A stretch of 64,000 nt of DNA, from NCBI GenBank assembly GCA_002021875.1, contig CP018627.1:4588001-4652000 (forward strand), written 5' to 3'. Of the stretch, positions 1 to 8,298 are shown piece by piece. The position numbers and the translations under genes are program-made. The notes under the pieces are model-generated. The model was given only the letters and a program-made list of their open reading frames with translations, searched no databases and was not told where the DNA came from. The DNA is from Streptomyces hygroscopicus (GTDB lineage: Bacteria > Actinomycetota > Actinomycetes > Streptomycetales > Streptomycetaceae). Position 1 is the first letter of the stretch. The number at the start of each line of letters is the position of its first letter.

Positions 1-1
1 G

Positions 2-754
2 GCGTTCAACTTCCAGTTCCTCAAGTGCCCGTGGGACGCGGCCGCGATGCGCGAGGTGATCGACGAGTCGCTGGCCGCGACCCGCTCCGTCGGCGCCCCC
101 ACCACCTGGGTGCTCTCCAACCACGACGTGGTCCGGCACACCACCCGTTACGCCGACGGCGGCCCGGGGCAGGGGCTCGCCCGCGCCCGCGCCGCGGCCC
201 TGCTCACCCTCGCCCTGCCCGGCTCGTCCTACCTCTACCAGGGCGAGGAGCTGGGCCTTCCCGAGGTGACCGACCTGCCGGACGAGCTGCGCCAGGACCC
301 GGCCTTCTTCCGTACCTCCCCCGACGGGCAGGACGGCCAGAGCGGTCAGGACGGCTTCCGCGACGGCTGCCGGGTGCCCCTGCCCTGGACCCGCTCCGGC
401 GAGAGTTACGGCTTCGGCCCCGGCGGGAGCTGGCTGCCCCAGCCGGACGCCTGGTCCGGGCTGTCCGTCGAAGCGCAGACCGGCGACCCCGGCTCCACGC
501 TGGAGCTGTACCGCGGCGCGCTCGCGCTGCGCCGTGAGCTGCCGGGCCTGGGGGACGGGCCGATGAACTGGCTGGAGGCCCCGGCGGGGGTGCTCGCGCT
601 CTCCCGGCCGGGCCTGGTGTGCACGCTCAACACGCTCGGGGAAGAGGTCGAACTGCCGGTCCCGGGGCGCGCCCTGCTGTCGTCGGCGCCACTTTCGTAC
701 GGGGCCGGAACCGTACGCATTCCGCCTGATTCGTGCGCGTGGTGGGCAATCTGA
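2..754 (+). CDS. Alpha-glucosidase, GH13 family (3' part only)
   Basis: The reading frame is open from the first bases of the window, so the start lies upstream. The visible 250 residues are the C-terminal part of a GH13 alpha-glucosidase. LSNHDVVRH is the conserved region that carries the transition-state-stabilising Asp, and YLYQGEELGLPEV is the typical post-catalytic loop of oligo-1,6-/alpha-glucosidases. The small beta-sandwich C-domain follows. The family hydrolyses terminal alpha-glucosidic bonds of maltose or isomalto-oligosaccharides in the cytoplasm. The gene ends 25 bp before a LacI-type regulator on the same strand, which fits a maltose/alpha-glucoside regulon. Exact substrate is not decided by the visible part. 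Confidence 0.9.
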   Translation, partial: AFNFQFLKCPWDAAAMREVIDESLAATRSVGAPTTWVLSNHDVVRHTTRYADGGPGQGLARARAAALLTLALPGSSYLYQGEELGLPEVTDLPDELRQDPAFFRTSPDGQDGQSGQDGFRDGCRVPLPWTRSGESYGFGPGGSWLPQPDAWSGLSVEAQTGDPGSTLELYRGALALRRELPGLGDGPMNWLEAPAGVLALSRPGLVCTLNTLGEEVELPVPGRALLSSAPLSYGAGTVRIPPDSCAWWAI

Positions 755-765
755 CACGCGACCGG

Positions 766-771
766 TACAGT
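766..771 (+). promoter_or_regulatory. Candidate -10 box for a leaderless malR transcript
   Basis: TACAGT ends 8 bp before the ATG at 780, and no Shine-Dalgarno sequence lies between. Transcription would start at or next to the start codon. No good -35 hexamer is visible at 17-18 bp. Confidence 0.45.
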
Positions 772-779
772 CCCACTCC

Positions 780-1832
780 ATGACCGCACGGCTTGCTGAC
801 ATCGCAGCCCAGGCGGGGGTCAGCGAAGCCACCGTCAGCCGCGTCCTCAACGGCAGGCCGGGGGTGGCCACGGCCACCCGCGAGTCCGTCCTCGCCGCCC
901 TGGACGTCCTCGGCTATGAGCGGCCCGTGCGATTGCGGCAGCGCAGCGCCGGGCTGGTGGGACTGATCACCCCCGAGCTGGAGAATCCGATCTTCCCCGC
1001 GCTCGCCCAGGTCATCGGGCAGGCGCTCACCCGGCAGGGCTACACCCCGGTGCTGGCCACCCAGACTCCCGGCGGCTCGACGGAGGACGAGCTGACCGAG
1101 ATGCTGGTGGACCGGGGCGTGGCCGGGATCATCTTCGTCTCGGGGCTGCACGCGGACACCTCGGCCGATATGCAGCGCTATGACCAGCTACGCGGCCAGG
1201 GTGTTCCGTTCGTGCTGGTGGACGGCTTCTCGCCAAAGGTGCGGGCGCCGTTCATCTCCCCCGACGACCGGGCGGCGATGGGGCTGGCGGTCACCCATCT
1301 GGTCTCGCTCGGGCACACCCGGATCGGTCTCGCGCTCGGGCCGAAGCGGTTCGTTCCCGTACTGCGCAAGATCGAAGGCTTCCAGCAGGCGATGCGGGAC
1401 CGGCTGGGGCTCTCCCCGGAGGAGTCCGAGGAGTTGATCCAGCATTCGCTGTACACCCTGGAGGGCGGCCAGGCGGCGGCGACCGCGCTGATCGACCGGG
1501 GCTGTACGGCGGTGGTGTGCGCGAGCGACATGATGGCGCTGGGCGCCATCCGGGCGGCCCGGCAGCGAGGTCTGGGGGTCCCGCAGAACGTCTCGGTGGT
1601 CGGCTTCGACGACTCCCCGCTGATCGCCTTCACCGATCCGCCGCTGACCACGATCCGTAAGCCGGTGCAGTCGATGGGGCAGGCGGCGGTGCGGGCGCTG
1701 CTGGAGGAGATCGGCGGCACTCCGGCCCCGCCCAGCGAGTTCGTCTTCCTCCCCGAACTGGTGGTGCGCGGCTCGACGGCGTCGGCCCACGGCGTTGAGG
1801 CGCGGGGCCGGGCGGCCGGGAGCGCGACCTAG
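780..1832 (+). CDS. malR: LacI-family transcriptional regulator, MalR-like
   Basis: 350 aa. The N-terminal helix-turn-helix (residues about 3-50, LADIAAQAGVSEATVSRVLN) and the hinge helix are those of the LacI/GalR family. A periplasmic-binding-protein-like sensor domain fills residues 60-335. The family represses sugar operons and is released by the sugar. The protein closely recalls Streptomyces MalR/Reg1, repressor of maltose uptake and amylase genes, and it directly follows an alpha-glucosidase, which supports that role. The start has no ribosome binding site; a -10-like TACAGT just upstream suggests a leaderless mRNA. The symbol rests on family resemblance and neighbourhood, not on a search. 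Confidence 0.8.
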   Translation: MTARLADIAAQAGVSEATVSRVLNGRPGVATATRESVLAALDVLGYERPVRLRQRSAGLVGLITPELENPIFPALAQVIGQALTRQGYTPVLATQTPGGSTEDELTEMLVDRGVAGIIFVSGLHADTSADMQRYDQLRGQGVPFVLVDGFSPKVRAPFISPDDRAAMGLAVTHLVSLGHTRIGLALGPKRFVPVLRKIEGFQQAMRDRLGLSPEESEELIQHSLYTLEGGQAAATALIDRGCTAVVCASDMMALGAIRAARQRGLGVPQNVSVVGFDDSPLIAFTDPPLTTIRKPVQSMGQAAVRALLEEIGGTPAPPSEFVFLPELVVRGSTASAHGVEARGRAAGSAT

Positions 1833-1957
1833 ACCCTGGCCGGGGGACGTAGATGCATATACGCCCCATAGAGGACCCCCGGACCAGGACATAAGCAATC
1901 AAGACCCGATGCCGGGGATGATCTGCGGGTGGACGTCGTCTGGCAGACTGTTGCCCT

Positions 1958-2806
1958 ATGGGTGGAGCGACTATCAGGACGACGGCGGGCCGAATGGCCA
2001 CCCCGGCACCTCTCGCGGACACCGATGCGGCACGGGCGCCGCACCACACCCTGATGGACCGGTTGCGTACGCCCAGAAGGCCCCGGCTCTGGTTCGAGAT
2101 CGTCCTCATCGCCGTCAGTTACTGGACGTATTCGCTGATTCGCAACGCCGTCCCGGAGCAGCGGCCGGAGGCGCTGCGCAACGCGGGCTGGATCTGGGAG
2201 TGGGAGCACCGGCTCGGCATGGCCTTCGAACGGGGCGTCAACCATGCGATCGACTCGGTCAGCTGGCTGATCGTGGGCATGAACTACTACTACGCGACGC
2301 TCCACTTCATCGTGACGCTCAGCGTGCTGGTGTGGCTCTACCACTGGCATCCGGGCCGCTACGCCGCCACCCGGCTGGCGCTCTTCGCGACCACGGGCGT
2401 GGCCCTGCTCGGCTACTACTTCTTTCCGCTGGCCCCGCCCCGGCTGATGAGCGGCGGCCATTTCATCGACACCGTGGTGGCGCACAACACCTGGGGCTCG
2501 ATGGCCTCGGGAAACCTCGCCGATATGTCGAACCAGTACGCGGCGATGCCCTCGATGCACATCGGCTGGTCGCTGTGGTGCGGTCTGACCATCGCCACGC
2601 TGGCCCGTCCGGTGTGGGTGAAGGTGCTGGGGCTGCTCTACCCCTCGGTCACACTGCTGGTGATCGTCGCCACCGCCAACCACTTCTGGATGGACGCGGT
2701 CGGCGGGGTCGTCTGCCTCTCCTTCGGTTTCGTGCTGTCGTGCGCGTGGTACGGCTCGCTGCCGTACCGGCTGCCGAAGCAGGTGGCCGTGATCTGCACG
2801 GCTTGA
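1958..2806 (+). CDS. PAP2-superfamily (AUR1/Ipt1-like) integral membrane phosphatase
   Basis: 282 aa with about six hydrophobic segments. Conserved blocks are PLAPPRLM, the PSMHIGWS block carrying the first catalytic His, and ANHFWMDAVGG with the second His and Asp. They match the inositolphosphotransferase/AUR1-like branch of the PAP2 superfamily. These enzymes cleave or transfer phosphate or phosphoalcohol groups on lipids at the membrane. The start at 1958 has no clear Shine-Dalgarno sequence; in-frame ATGs at codons 13 and 33 are alternatives. Substrate unknown. It stands alone between malR and a HAD phosphatase on the same strand, so co-transcription is possible but not shown. Confidence 0.8.
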   Translation: MGGATIRTTAGRMATPAPLADTDAARAPHHTLMDRLRTPRRPRLWFEIVLIAVSYWTYSLIRNAVPEQRPEALRNAGWIWEWEHRLGMAFERGVNHAIDSVSWLIVGMNYYYATLHFIVTLSVLVWLYHWHPGRYAATRLALFATTGVALLGYYFFPLAPPRLMSGGHFIDTVVAHNTWGSMASGNLADMSNQYAAMPSMHIGWSLWCGLTIATLARPVWVKVLGLLYPSVTLLVIVATANHFWMDAVGGVVCLSFGFVLSCAWYGSLPYRLPKQVAVICTA

Positions 2807-2948
2807 TCGTCCCCGGCGGAGCCGCCATTCTCTGTTCCGCAAGGTCGACATGAGGTCAAGGGTCGACATGAGTTCAGGGGCTCCATGTGTCGCGCTGATC
2901 GACGCGGAATGAGCACGATGAGCGTGACGAAAGGGACCACCGGCCACC

Positions 2949-3872
2949 GTGCACACCGCCGACACCGCTGACGCTTCTGTATCCACGTCCGTACCTGCCT
3001 CCTCCGTATCCGCCACCGGCGCCGTCGCCGCTCCGGGCGTGCTGCTCCCCCGGCCCCGTACCGCCGGACGGCCCCGCTTCCCGCTGGTGGCCACCGACCT
3101 CGACGGCACCCTGCTGCGCAAGGATCTGACGGTCTCGCCCCGCACCCGTGAGGCGCTCGCCCTCGTCCGGGCCGCCGGGGCGCGGCATCTGGTGGCCACC
3201 GGGCGCCCGGCCGCGTCCTGCCGGGAGTTCCTGGTCGCGATCGGCTACCGGGGGCTCGCCGTGTGCGGACAGGGCGCGCAGTTGTACGACGCCTCCGCGG
3301 ACCGGCTGCTGGTCTCGGCGTCGCTGGACCGGGAGCTGGCCCGGTCGGTGGTGGAGCGCACGGAGGAGGCACTGGGCGCGGGGCCGCTGGAGCTCGCCGT
3401 GGTGACGGCGGCGCCCGAGAACCGCTTCGTCGTCACCGCTCACTTCACCGACCGGATGCGCCCGGAGTGGGGGCTGGCCGAGCGGGAGGAGCTGTGGGCG
3501 GCGCCGATCGAGAAGGTGCTGATGCGCCACCGGACGGTGGCGGACGGGCTGGTCGCCGAGACCGCGGAGCGGGTGGGCGCGGGCGAGGTCGCGGTGACCC
3601 ACTCCGAGAAGGGCATGATCGAGGTGCTCCCCGCCGGGACGGACAAGGCGATGGGGCTGCAACTGGCCGCCGACCGAATGGGGTTCACCCCCGCGGAGAC
3701 GATCGCGTTCGGCGACATGCCCAATGACATCCCGCTGCTGGGCTGGGCCGGATACGGGGTCGCGATGGGCAACGCGCATCCGGATCTGATGGCGATAGCC
3801 GATGAGGTGGCGCCGTCCCACGAAGAGGACGGGGTCGCGGTGGTGCTTGAACGGCTGTTCGCCCACCCTTGA
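2949..3872 (+). CDS. Cof-type HAD-IIB family hydrolase
   Basis: 307 aa. HAD motif I is VATDLDGTLL (nucleophile Asp about residue 50). Motif IV is FGDMPNDIPLL near the C terminus, preceded by a K in the motif III region, with a C2 cap between them. This is the Cof/YbiV layout, whose members dephosphorylate sugar phosphates, FMN or PLP. The first 45 residues are a low-complexity Ala/Thr/Ser/Pro stretch before the fold begins, so the true start may be further in. The GTG at 2949 is preceded by AAAGGGA at rather long spacing. Substrate cannot be told from sequence. Confidence 0.85.
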   Translation: MHTADTADASVSTSVPASSVSATGAVAAPGVLLPRPRTAGRPRFPLVATDLDGTLLRKDLTVSPRTREALALVRAAGARHLVATGRPAASCREFLVAIGYRGLAVCGQGAQLYDASADRLLVSASLDRELARSVVERTEEALGAGPLELAVVTAAPENRFVVTAHFTDRMRPEWGLAEREELWAAPIEKVLMRHRTVADGLVAETAERVGAGEVAVTHSEKGMIEVLPAGTDKAMGLQLAADRMGFTPAETIAFGDMPNDIPLLGWAGYGVAMGNAHPDLMAIADEVAPSHEEDGVAVVLERLFAHP

Positions 3873-3921
3873 GCGGCTCTCGCAGCGCACTCGCGACCCG
3901 CTGGAGCCGGCCACCCTGCCC

Positions 3922-3950
3922 TTGACTGGGCATATAGAACTAAACAAAAT
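3922..3950 (+). promoter_or_regulatory. Promoter for the PLP enzyme, apparently leaderless
   Basis: TTGACT (3922-3927), a 17-bp spacer and CAAAAT (3945-3950) sit in an AT-rich patch that is conspicuous in this GC-rich DNA. The GTG at 3958 follows 7 bp later with no ribosome binding site, so transcription should begin at the start codon. Confidence 0.6.
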
Positions 3951-3957
3951 ATCCAAG

Positions 3958-5100
3958 GTGCGAGCTGAACCACGAGCCGAAGCCCACTACGTCGACGAGC
4001 GCTCCGGAGCCACGTACCCCATCGACGACCCCCGCTGGTGCGGTGACGACGGGGCTCCCCTCACCGTCTCCGCGCTGCCCGGCATCACCCGCGAGCAGGT
4101 GGACACCGGGGCCCGGTCACTCTGGCGCTACCGAGCGGCCCTCCCGGTGCGCATCGACGCCCCGGTGTCACTGGGTGAAGGGTGCACCCCGCTGGTCGAG
4201 AAGGACTGGGGGGAGGATCGGATTCTCTTCAAGCTGGAGTGGTTCAGCCCCACCGGCAGCTTCAAGGACCGCGGCACCAGCGTGATGATCTCGCTCCTCG
4301 CCCAGCGAGGCGTACGGGAGGTCATCGAGGACAGCTCCGGCAACGGCGGGGCCTCCGTCTCGGCCTACTGCGCCGCGGCCGGCCTCCGGGCCAGGATCCT
4401 CGCCCCCGCCACCACCTCCCCCGCGAAGATCCTCCAGAGCCGGGCGTACGGCGCCGAGGTCGAGCTGGTGCCCGGCGACCGGGACGCCACCGCGGCGGAG
4501 GCGCTGCGCCAGTCGGCCCATACGTACTACGCCAGCCACAACTGGCACCCCTTCTTCCTCCAGGGCACCAAGACCTTGGCGTATGAGCTGTGGGAGGACC
4601 TGGGCTTCACGGCGCCGGACGCCGTGGTGACCGTGGCGGGCGCGGGCAGCACCGTGCTCGGCTGCGACCTCGGCTTCTCCGAGCTGCTCGCCGCGGGCCA
4701 GATCGCCCGCCGCCCCCGGCTGCTCGTGGCCCAGCCCGCCCACTGCGCACCGCTCCACGCCGCGTTCCGCGCGGGCACCGAGACCCCGGTGCCGTTCGAC
4801 CACGCCCCGACCATCGCCGAGGGCACGGCGATCCGGGAGCCCGTCCGCTTCCCCGAAGTGCTGCGCGCCATCCGCCGCTCGGACGGCGACATGGCGGCCA
4901 TCCCGGAGGACGAGATCGCCGCGGCGGTCCGCCGGCTGGCCGCGATGGGGCTGTACGCGGAGCCGACCAGCGCGACGGCGGCCGCGGCGATCGAGGTCTT
5001 CCGGGCCCGGGGCGCGATCCGCCCCGGGGAGACCACGGTGGTGCTGCTGACCGGGTCGGGCCTGAAGGCGGCGCCCACGATGACAAAGCTCTTCGGATGA
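3958..5100 (+). CDS. Fold-type II PLP enzyme, threonine synthase-like
   Basis: 380 aa from the GTG at 3958. The frame is open further upstream, but the homology-like part begins with HYVDERSGATYPI and a promoter lies just before this start. TGSFKDRG carries the PLP-binding Lys (about residue 103), SSGNGGASV is the phosphate/Asn loop, and LLTGSGLK is the C-terminal loop near the PLP pyridine nitrogen. This is the threonine synthase/threonine dehydratase group. Its stop overlaps the start of a YheO/DauR-type regulator (ATGA). DauR proteins are known to control amino-acid catabolic genes, so a lyase or dehydratase in amino-acid breakdown is at least as likely as biosynthetic threonine synthase. 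Substrate unassigned. Confidence 0.8.
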   Translation: MRAEPRAEAHYVDERSGATYPIDDPRWCGDDGAPLTVSALPGITREQVDTGARSLWRYRAALPVRIDAPVSLGEGCTPLVEKDWGEDRILFKLEWFSPTGSFKDRGTSVMISLLAQRGVREVIEDSSGNGGASVSAYCAAAGLRARILAPATTSPAKILQSRAYGAEVELVPGDRDATAAEALRQSAHTYYASHNWHPFFLQGTKTLAYELWEDLGFTAPDAVVTVAGAGSTVLGCDLGFSELLAAGQIARRPRLLVAQPAHCAPLHAAFRAGTETPVPFDHAPTIAEGTAIREPVRFPEVLRAIRRSDGDMAAIPEDEIAAAVRRLAAMGLYAEPTSATAAAAIEVFRARGAIRPGETTVVLLTGSGLKAAPTMTKLFG

Positions 5101-5756
5101 CCGAGGAAAAGCGTCAGGAGACGACGGGAACACCCGAGGACGAGCTGCTGCTGCGCGAGGCCGAGAAGATCGTGGTCGCCATCGGCCGGATGTTCCCGGG
5201 GCTGTGCGAGGTGGTCCTCCACGATCTGCGCAACCCCGACCAGTCCATCCGCGCCATCGAGAGCAATCTCTCCGGCCGCGAGGTGGGCCAGCCCACCACC
5301 GAGCTGGGCCTGGCCCGGATCCAGGACCCCGGCTTCCCCGACATCGTCCAGAACTACGCCAACCGCTTCCCGGACGGCCGCCCGGCGAAGAGCACCTCGA
5401 TCGGCATCAAGAACGGCGCGGGCCAGTACGTCGCGGCCATCTGCCTCAACTTGGACGTCTCCCTCTTCGGAAGCGTCGCCCGCAGCCTCAACAACCTCGT
5501 CCGGACCGATGAGCAGCAACAGCCGCTCACCGAAACCCTCCGCGCCCGTACCGCCGCGGAGCTGCGCACCGTCATCGAGGAATTCGCCGCCGCCCGCGGC
5601 CAGACCCCGCGCAGCCTCGGCACCCCCGCGAAGAAGGAACTCGTCCGCACCCTCAAGACCAGCGGCTTCCTCCAGGTGAAGCACTCCGTCCAGGTCGTCA
5701 CCGAACTGCTCGGCGTCTCCCGCGCCACGGTCTACAACTACCTGCGCTCACCCTGA
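5097..5756 (+). CDS. YheO/DauR-type transcriptional regulator (PAS-like + HTH)
   Basis: 219 aa. Residues about 18-130 form a YheO-like PAS domain (IVVAIGRMFPGLCEVVLHDL opening; CLNLDVSLF near its end). The C-terminal 50 residues carry a helix-turn-helix of the family, ending VVTELLGVSRATVYNYLR. The start codon overlaps the stop of the upstream PLP enzyme by 4 bp, so the two are translationally coupled. The best-known relative, DauR of Pseudomonas, represses D-arginine utilisation. Here the likely job is control of its own operon in response to an amino acid. Confidence 0.85.
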   Translation: MTEEKRQETTGTPEDELLLREAEKIVVAIGRMFPGLCEVVLHDLRNPDQSIRAIESNLSGREVGQPTTELGLARIQDPGFPDIVQNYANRFPDGRPAKSTSIGIKNGAGQYVAAICLNLDVSLFGSVARSLNNLVRTDEQQQPLTETLRARTAAELRTVIEEFAAARGQTPRSLGTPAKKELVRTLKTSGFLQVKHSVQVVTELLGVSRATVYNYLRSP

Positions 5757-6039
5757 CGCCGGGAGCCCCGTCCGGTGCGTCCGTGCTTCAACGCGTGCCA
5801 GGTAATCCCGGATCAATCCGACGTAGGCACGGCGCAGGGGTGGTTCCTCCAGGTATCCCATGCCTCAGGCAGAGGGGTTCCCGAAAAAACAGCCGCCGCG
5901 AATCTGGTGAAATGGCCCAGCCGCTCTGCCCTCGGCAGAGCGCCGAGCGGGCGGACTTCCCCGGCGCCACGTACGAGGAACTCGCCGGGGAAGCCGAGAT
6001 CTGGTCGGGCGTCCACGTCGTCCCGCCCCCCGACGGTCT

Positions 6040-6383
6040 CGTCTCGCGCCTTCGGCGCCTTTGAGCATGGGTCCGGGGGGTGGGGGCGCGGGCGGCGGGC
6101 CGTGGGTGGCACGGCCGGTGGCGGCTCCCGTGCTCAGGGGCTTGGGCCGATGCCGGACCGCCGGGGGGGTGGGGTACCCCCTGGAAAACGTTTGACAAAT
6201 TAGTTGCTTCAGATCAAGCGCTTTCGGAAGGGGTACCCGGAGGGGTCGTCAGTCCGGTCGGGTCCTGGCCCAGGGCCACAGGAGCCGCCACCGGGGCCCA
6301 CCACCACCGGCCCGTCGGCCGGCGGCGAGGCCCGCGCCCCCGTCCCCCGCGCCCATGCTCAATGGCGCCGAAGGCGCGAGACG
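6040..6383. repeat. Long imperfect inverted repeat with AT-rich core
   Basis: The 680 bp between 5757 and 6437 hold no convincing gene, but most of the space is one structure. 6040-6059 is the exact reverse complement of 6364-6383. The likeness continues inwards with mismatches and small gaps: GAGCATGGG, a G-rich block, GGTGGCGGCTCC, and GGGTACCCC at 6172-6180 against 6230-6238. The 48 bp in the middle (about 6181-6228) are AT-rich, with AACGTT, TTGACA and AGCGCT, quite unlike the surroundings. It could form a cruciform, be a MITE-like element, or be a divergent regulatory region. It lies next to the DUF397/XRE genes. Confidence 0.65.
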
Positions 6384-6437
6384 CGACCCGCACCGCGCCA
6401 TCGGCCCCCGCACCGGGCCGAACGGGCGCCCTGGTGG

Positions 6438-6647
6438 TCAGATGCTTTTCGGCAGCTGGTCGAAGTCCCCCCGCTTTATCCCCCGCACGAACGCGTCCCA
6501 CCGGGTCGGGTCGGTGGCTATGACGGCTGCCGGGTCGTCGCTCTCGCGTAGGTGTATGACGCCGTTCGGTGTCGTGGCGACCTCGACGCAGTCTTGGCCT
6601 CCGACTCCGCTGCTGAAACTCGACTTTCGCCATTCGAGCCCGGACAT
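6438..6647 (-). CDS. DUF397-family small protein
   Basis: 69 aa, WRKSSFSSGVGGQDCVEVA followed by the VIHLRESDDP block and a WDAFVRGI ending. These are the hallmarks of DUF397, the small partner found beside DUF5753 helix-turn-helix proteins in streptomycetes (the WhiJ/BldB neighbourhood type). The start at 6647 is preceded by GGAG and lies 10 bp after the XRE gene stop, so the two form an operon. A role as modulator of the DNA-binding partner is known for some pairs and is inferred here. Confidence 0.85.
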   Translation of the reverse strand: MSGLEWRKSSFSSGVGGQDCVEVATTPNGVIHLRESDDPAAVIATDPTRWDAFVRGIKRGDFDQLPKSI

Positions 6648-6657
6648 GAGGATCTCC

Positions 6658-7551
6658 TCAGAGCGTGTACAGCAGATGCTGCACGAGCCTAAGCGAGTCG
6701 CTCCGCATATAGGACTCGCGTTCGGGGCCCGGGTCAATCGGTGGCAGTGCCGCCGTCGTGAGACGTTCGAAAGCAGTGCCGTACTGAGCGAGATGCGTCT
6801 GGTCTCCGAGGAACGCCGAGGACACGGGGTGCTCCACGTAGACCGTGTCCAGCTCGGGCACCTCGGCCCCGAAGAGGACGAACGCCGCCGCCGGCGTCGC
6901 CGGGGAGAGGGCCGCCTTGAACGGCAGGAGCTGGATGTGGACATGCGGCAGCCGAGCCATCTCCACAAGGTGCTCGATCTGGCGGCGCATAACGCCGTTC
7001 TCCACGAACTGCATGTGGAACGCCGCCTCGTGGATGACCGCGTGAAAGGTGGGCGGGGACTCCCTGGCCAAGACCTGCTGACGCTTCAGCCGGAACTCGA
7101 CGTACGTGTCCAGCAAGCTGCGATCCGCCTCCGGCTCACCTCCGGTCGTGAGGGCTCGCGCGTACTCAGGGGTCTGGAGCAACCCAGGCACGTACATCCA
7201 CTGGAACGAGCGGTGTGCCACCGAAGTCGCTTCAAGCTCCGCGAGATCATGAGCGCTCTGAGCGAGCGGGGATTTGCGGTAATCCGACCACCAGCCCTTC
7301 CCCTTGGACTCGCTCATGGCGACGAGCACGTTGGCAAATGGTTCAGCTTGGCAACCGTATCCGGCGAGCAGCGCACGGAGCTTCGCCTCGGGAATGGCCG
7401 TTCGACCCGCCTCAATGTGCCCGAGGTGCGGCGACCCGAGACCGGCGAAAGCCCCCGCCTCCGCTGCGGACAAGCCTCGCTCATTGCGGAGCCTTCGCAG
7501 TTCCGACCCCAGACGCCGTTGCCGCTGCGTCGGGTTGGCCCGTAGCCCCAT
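6658..7551 (-). CDS. XRE-family HTH regulator with DUF5753 domain
   Basis: 297 aa. The start at 7551 is chosen because GAGGAGG stands at ideal spacing; the open frame continues upstream without homology. Residues 10-70 are an XRE helix-turn-helix (LGSELRRLRNERGLSAAEAG, then GHIEAGRTAI). Residues about 110-290 are DUF5753 (FQWMYVPGLLQTPEYARAL, LDTVYVEHP). The family includes WhiJ-type developmental regulators. It is cotranscribed with a DUF397 gene and divergent from a HATPase gene, the standard three-gene arrangement in Streptomyces. Target operators were not identified. Confidence 0.9.
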   Translation of the reverse strand: MGLRANPTQRQRRLGSELRRLRNERGLSAAEAGAFAGLGSPHLGHIEAGRTAIPEAKLRALLAGYGCQAEPFANVLVAMSESKGKGWWSDYRKSPLAQSAHDLAELEATSVAHRSFQWMYVPGLLQTPEYARALTTGGEPEADRSLLDTYVEFRLKRQQVLARESPPTFHAVIHEAAFHMQFVENGVMRRQIEHLVEMARLPHVHIQLLPFKAALSPATPAAAFVLFGAEVPELDTVYVEHPVSSAFLGDQTHLAQYGTAFERLTTAALPPIDPGPERESYMRSDSLRLVQHLLYTL

Positions 7552-7725
7552 GACGACCTCCTCGTGATCGTGAGCAGTCTGCCCGCTTGACGGAGCAGAG
7601 GCCACTCGTTGGAGGGAATCCAGCCACATGAGTTGCAGTATGGAAACCTCAATCTCTACCGTCGAAGACGAACCGCCCAACCGGCGTCCGCCCAACGGCC
7701 GTTGGCCGAAGGAGGCAACATCACC

Positions 7726-8154
7726 ATGAGCGCCCAGTTCCCCCGCGCCGACTTCTCCCTCGTCTTCCCGCCCGACCCCGGCTGGGTCCGTACCGCCCGA
7801 GAAGCGGTCCGCACCGCCCTGCACACCGCGAACCGCACCGACTTAACGGACACCGCTCTGCTGCTGACCTCCGAAGCCGTCACCAACGCCGTCAACGCCT
7901 GCCGGACCAGCGGCTGCTCGGCACCCGTCACCCTCTACGCCGAGTGGGGACCGTACGGCACCCTGCGCGTTCTCGTGAGCGACGACGCCCCCGGCTTCCC
8001 CGCCCAGCGCAGCCTCGCCCGGGACACGGCCGACGCCGAGAACGGCCGAGGGCTGCTCATCATCGGCAGTTCCGCCACTGACTGGGGCGTCTGCCACCAC
8101 GGACCGGGTCCCGGGAAGGCGGTGTGGTTTCAGGTCAACGGGGTGAGTTCATAA
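7726..8154 (+). CDS. RsbW-like ATP-binding protein with a TTA codon
   Basis: 142 aa, start set by GGAGG 10 bp upstream. LLTSEAVTNAV is the N-box, VSDDAPGFP the G1-like box and NGRGLLII the G2 box of the GHKL/HATPase_c fold. The short length and lack of other domains match anti-sigma-factor kinases of the RsbW/SpoIIAB kind. Codon 40 (7843-7845) is TTA, read in Streptomyces only by the bldA tRNA, so full translation should be delayed to development. It is divergent from the XRE/DUF397 pair. Its partner sigma factor is not in the window. Confidence 0.85.
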   Translation: MSAQFPRADFSLVFPPDPGWVRTAREAVRTALHTANRTDLTDTALLLTSEAVTNAVNACRTSGCSAPVTLYAEWGPYGTLRVLVSDDAPGFPAQRSLARDTADAENGRGLLIIGSSATDWGVCHHGPGPGKAVWFQVNGVSS

Positions 8155-8298
8155 GCAGTCCAGTTGCCCTGGCGCGGGTGCCATGCGAGAGGGCTCGGGG
8201 CTCGCCTCTCTCAATTCAGGGCAACGGGACGGGTGTGCGCCACCCGCGGAGCTACCGTGACGCCACGTTCCCCTGTCCCTCGGCACCTGGAGGATTGT

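Noticed and set aside
5783..6064. Possible small gene (93 codons) between the DauR-type gene and DUF397
   Set aside because: The end reads ATYEELAGEAEIWSGVHVVP, which looks protein-like, but there is no ribosome site or recognisable family, and the last part runs into the inverted repeat arm. At most a gene fragment.
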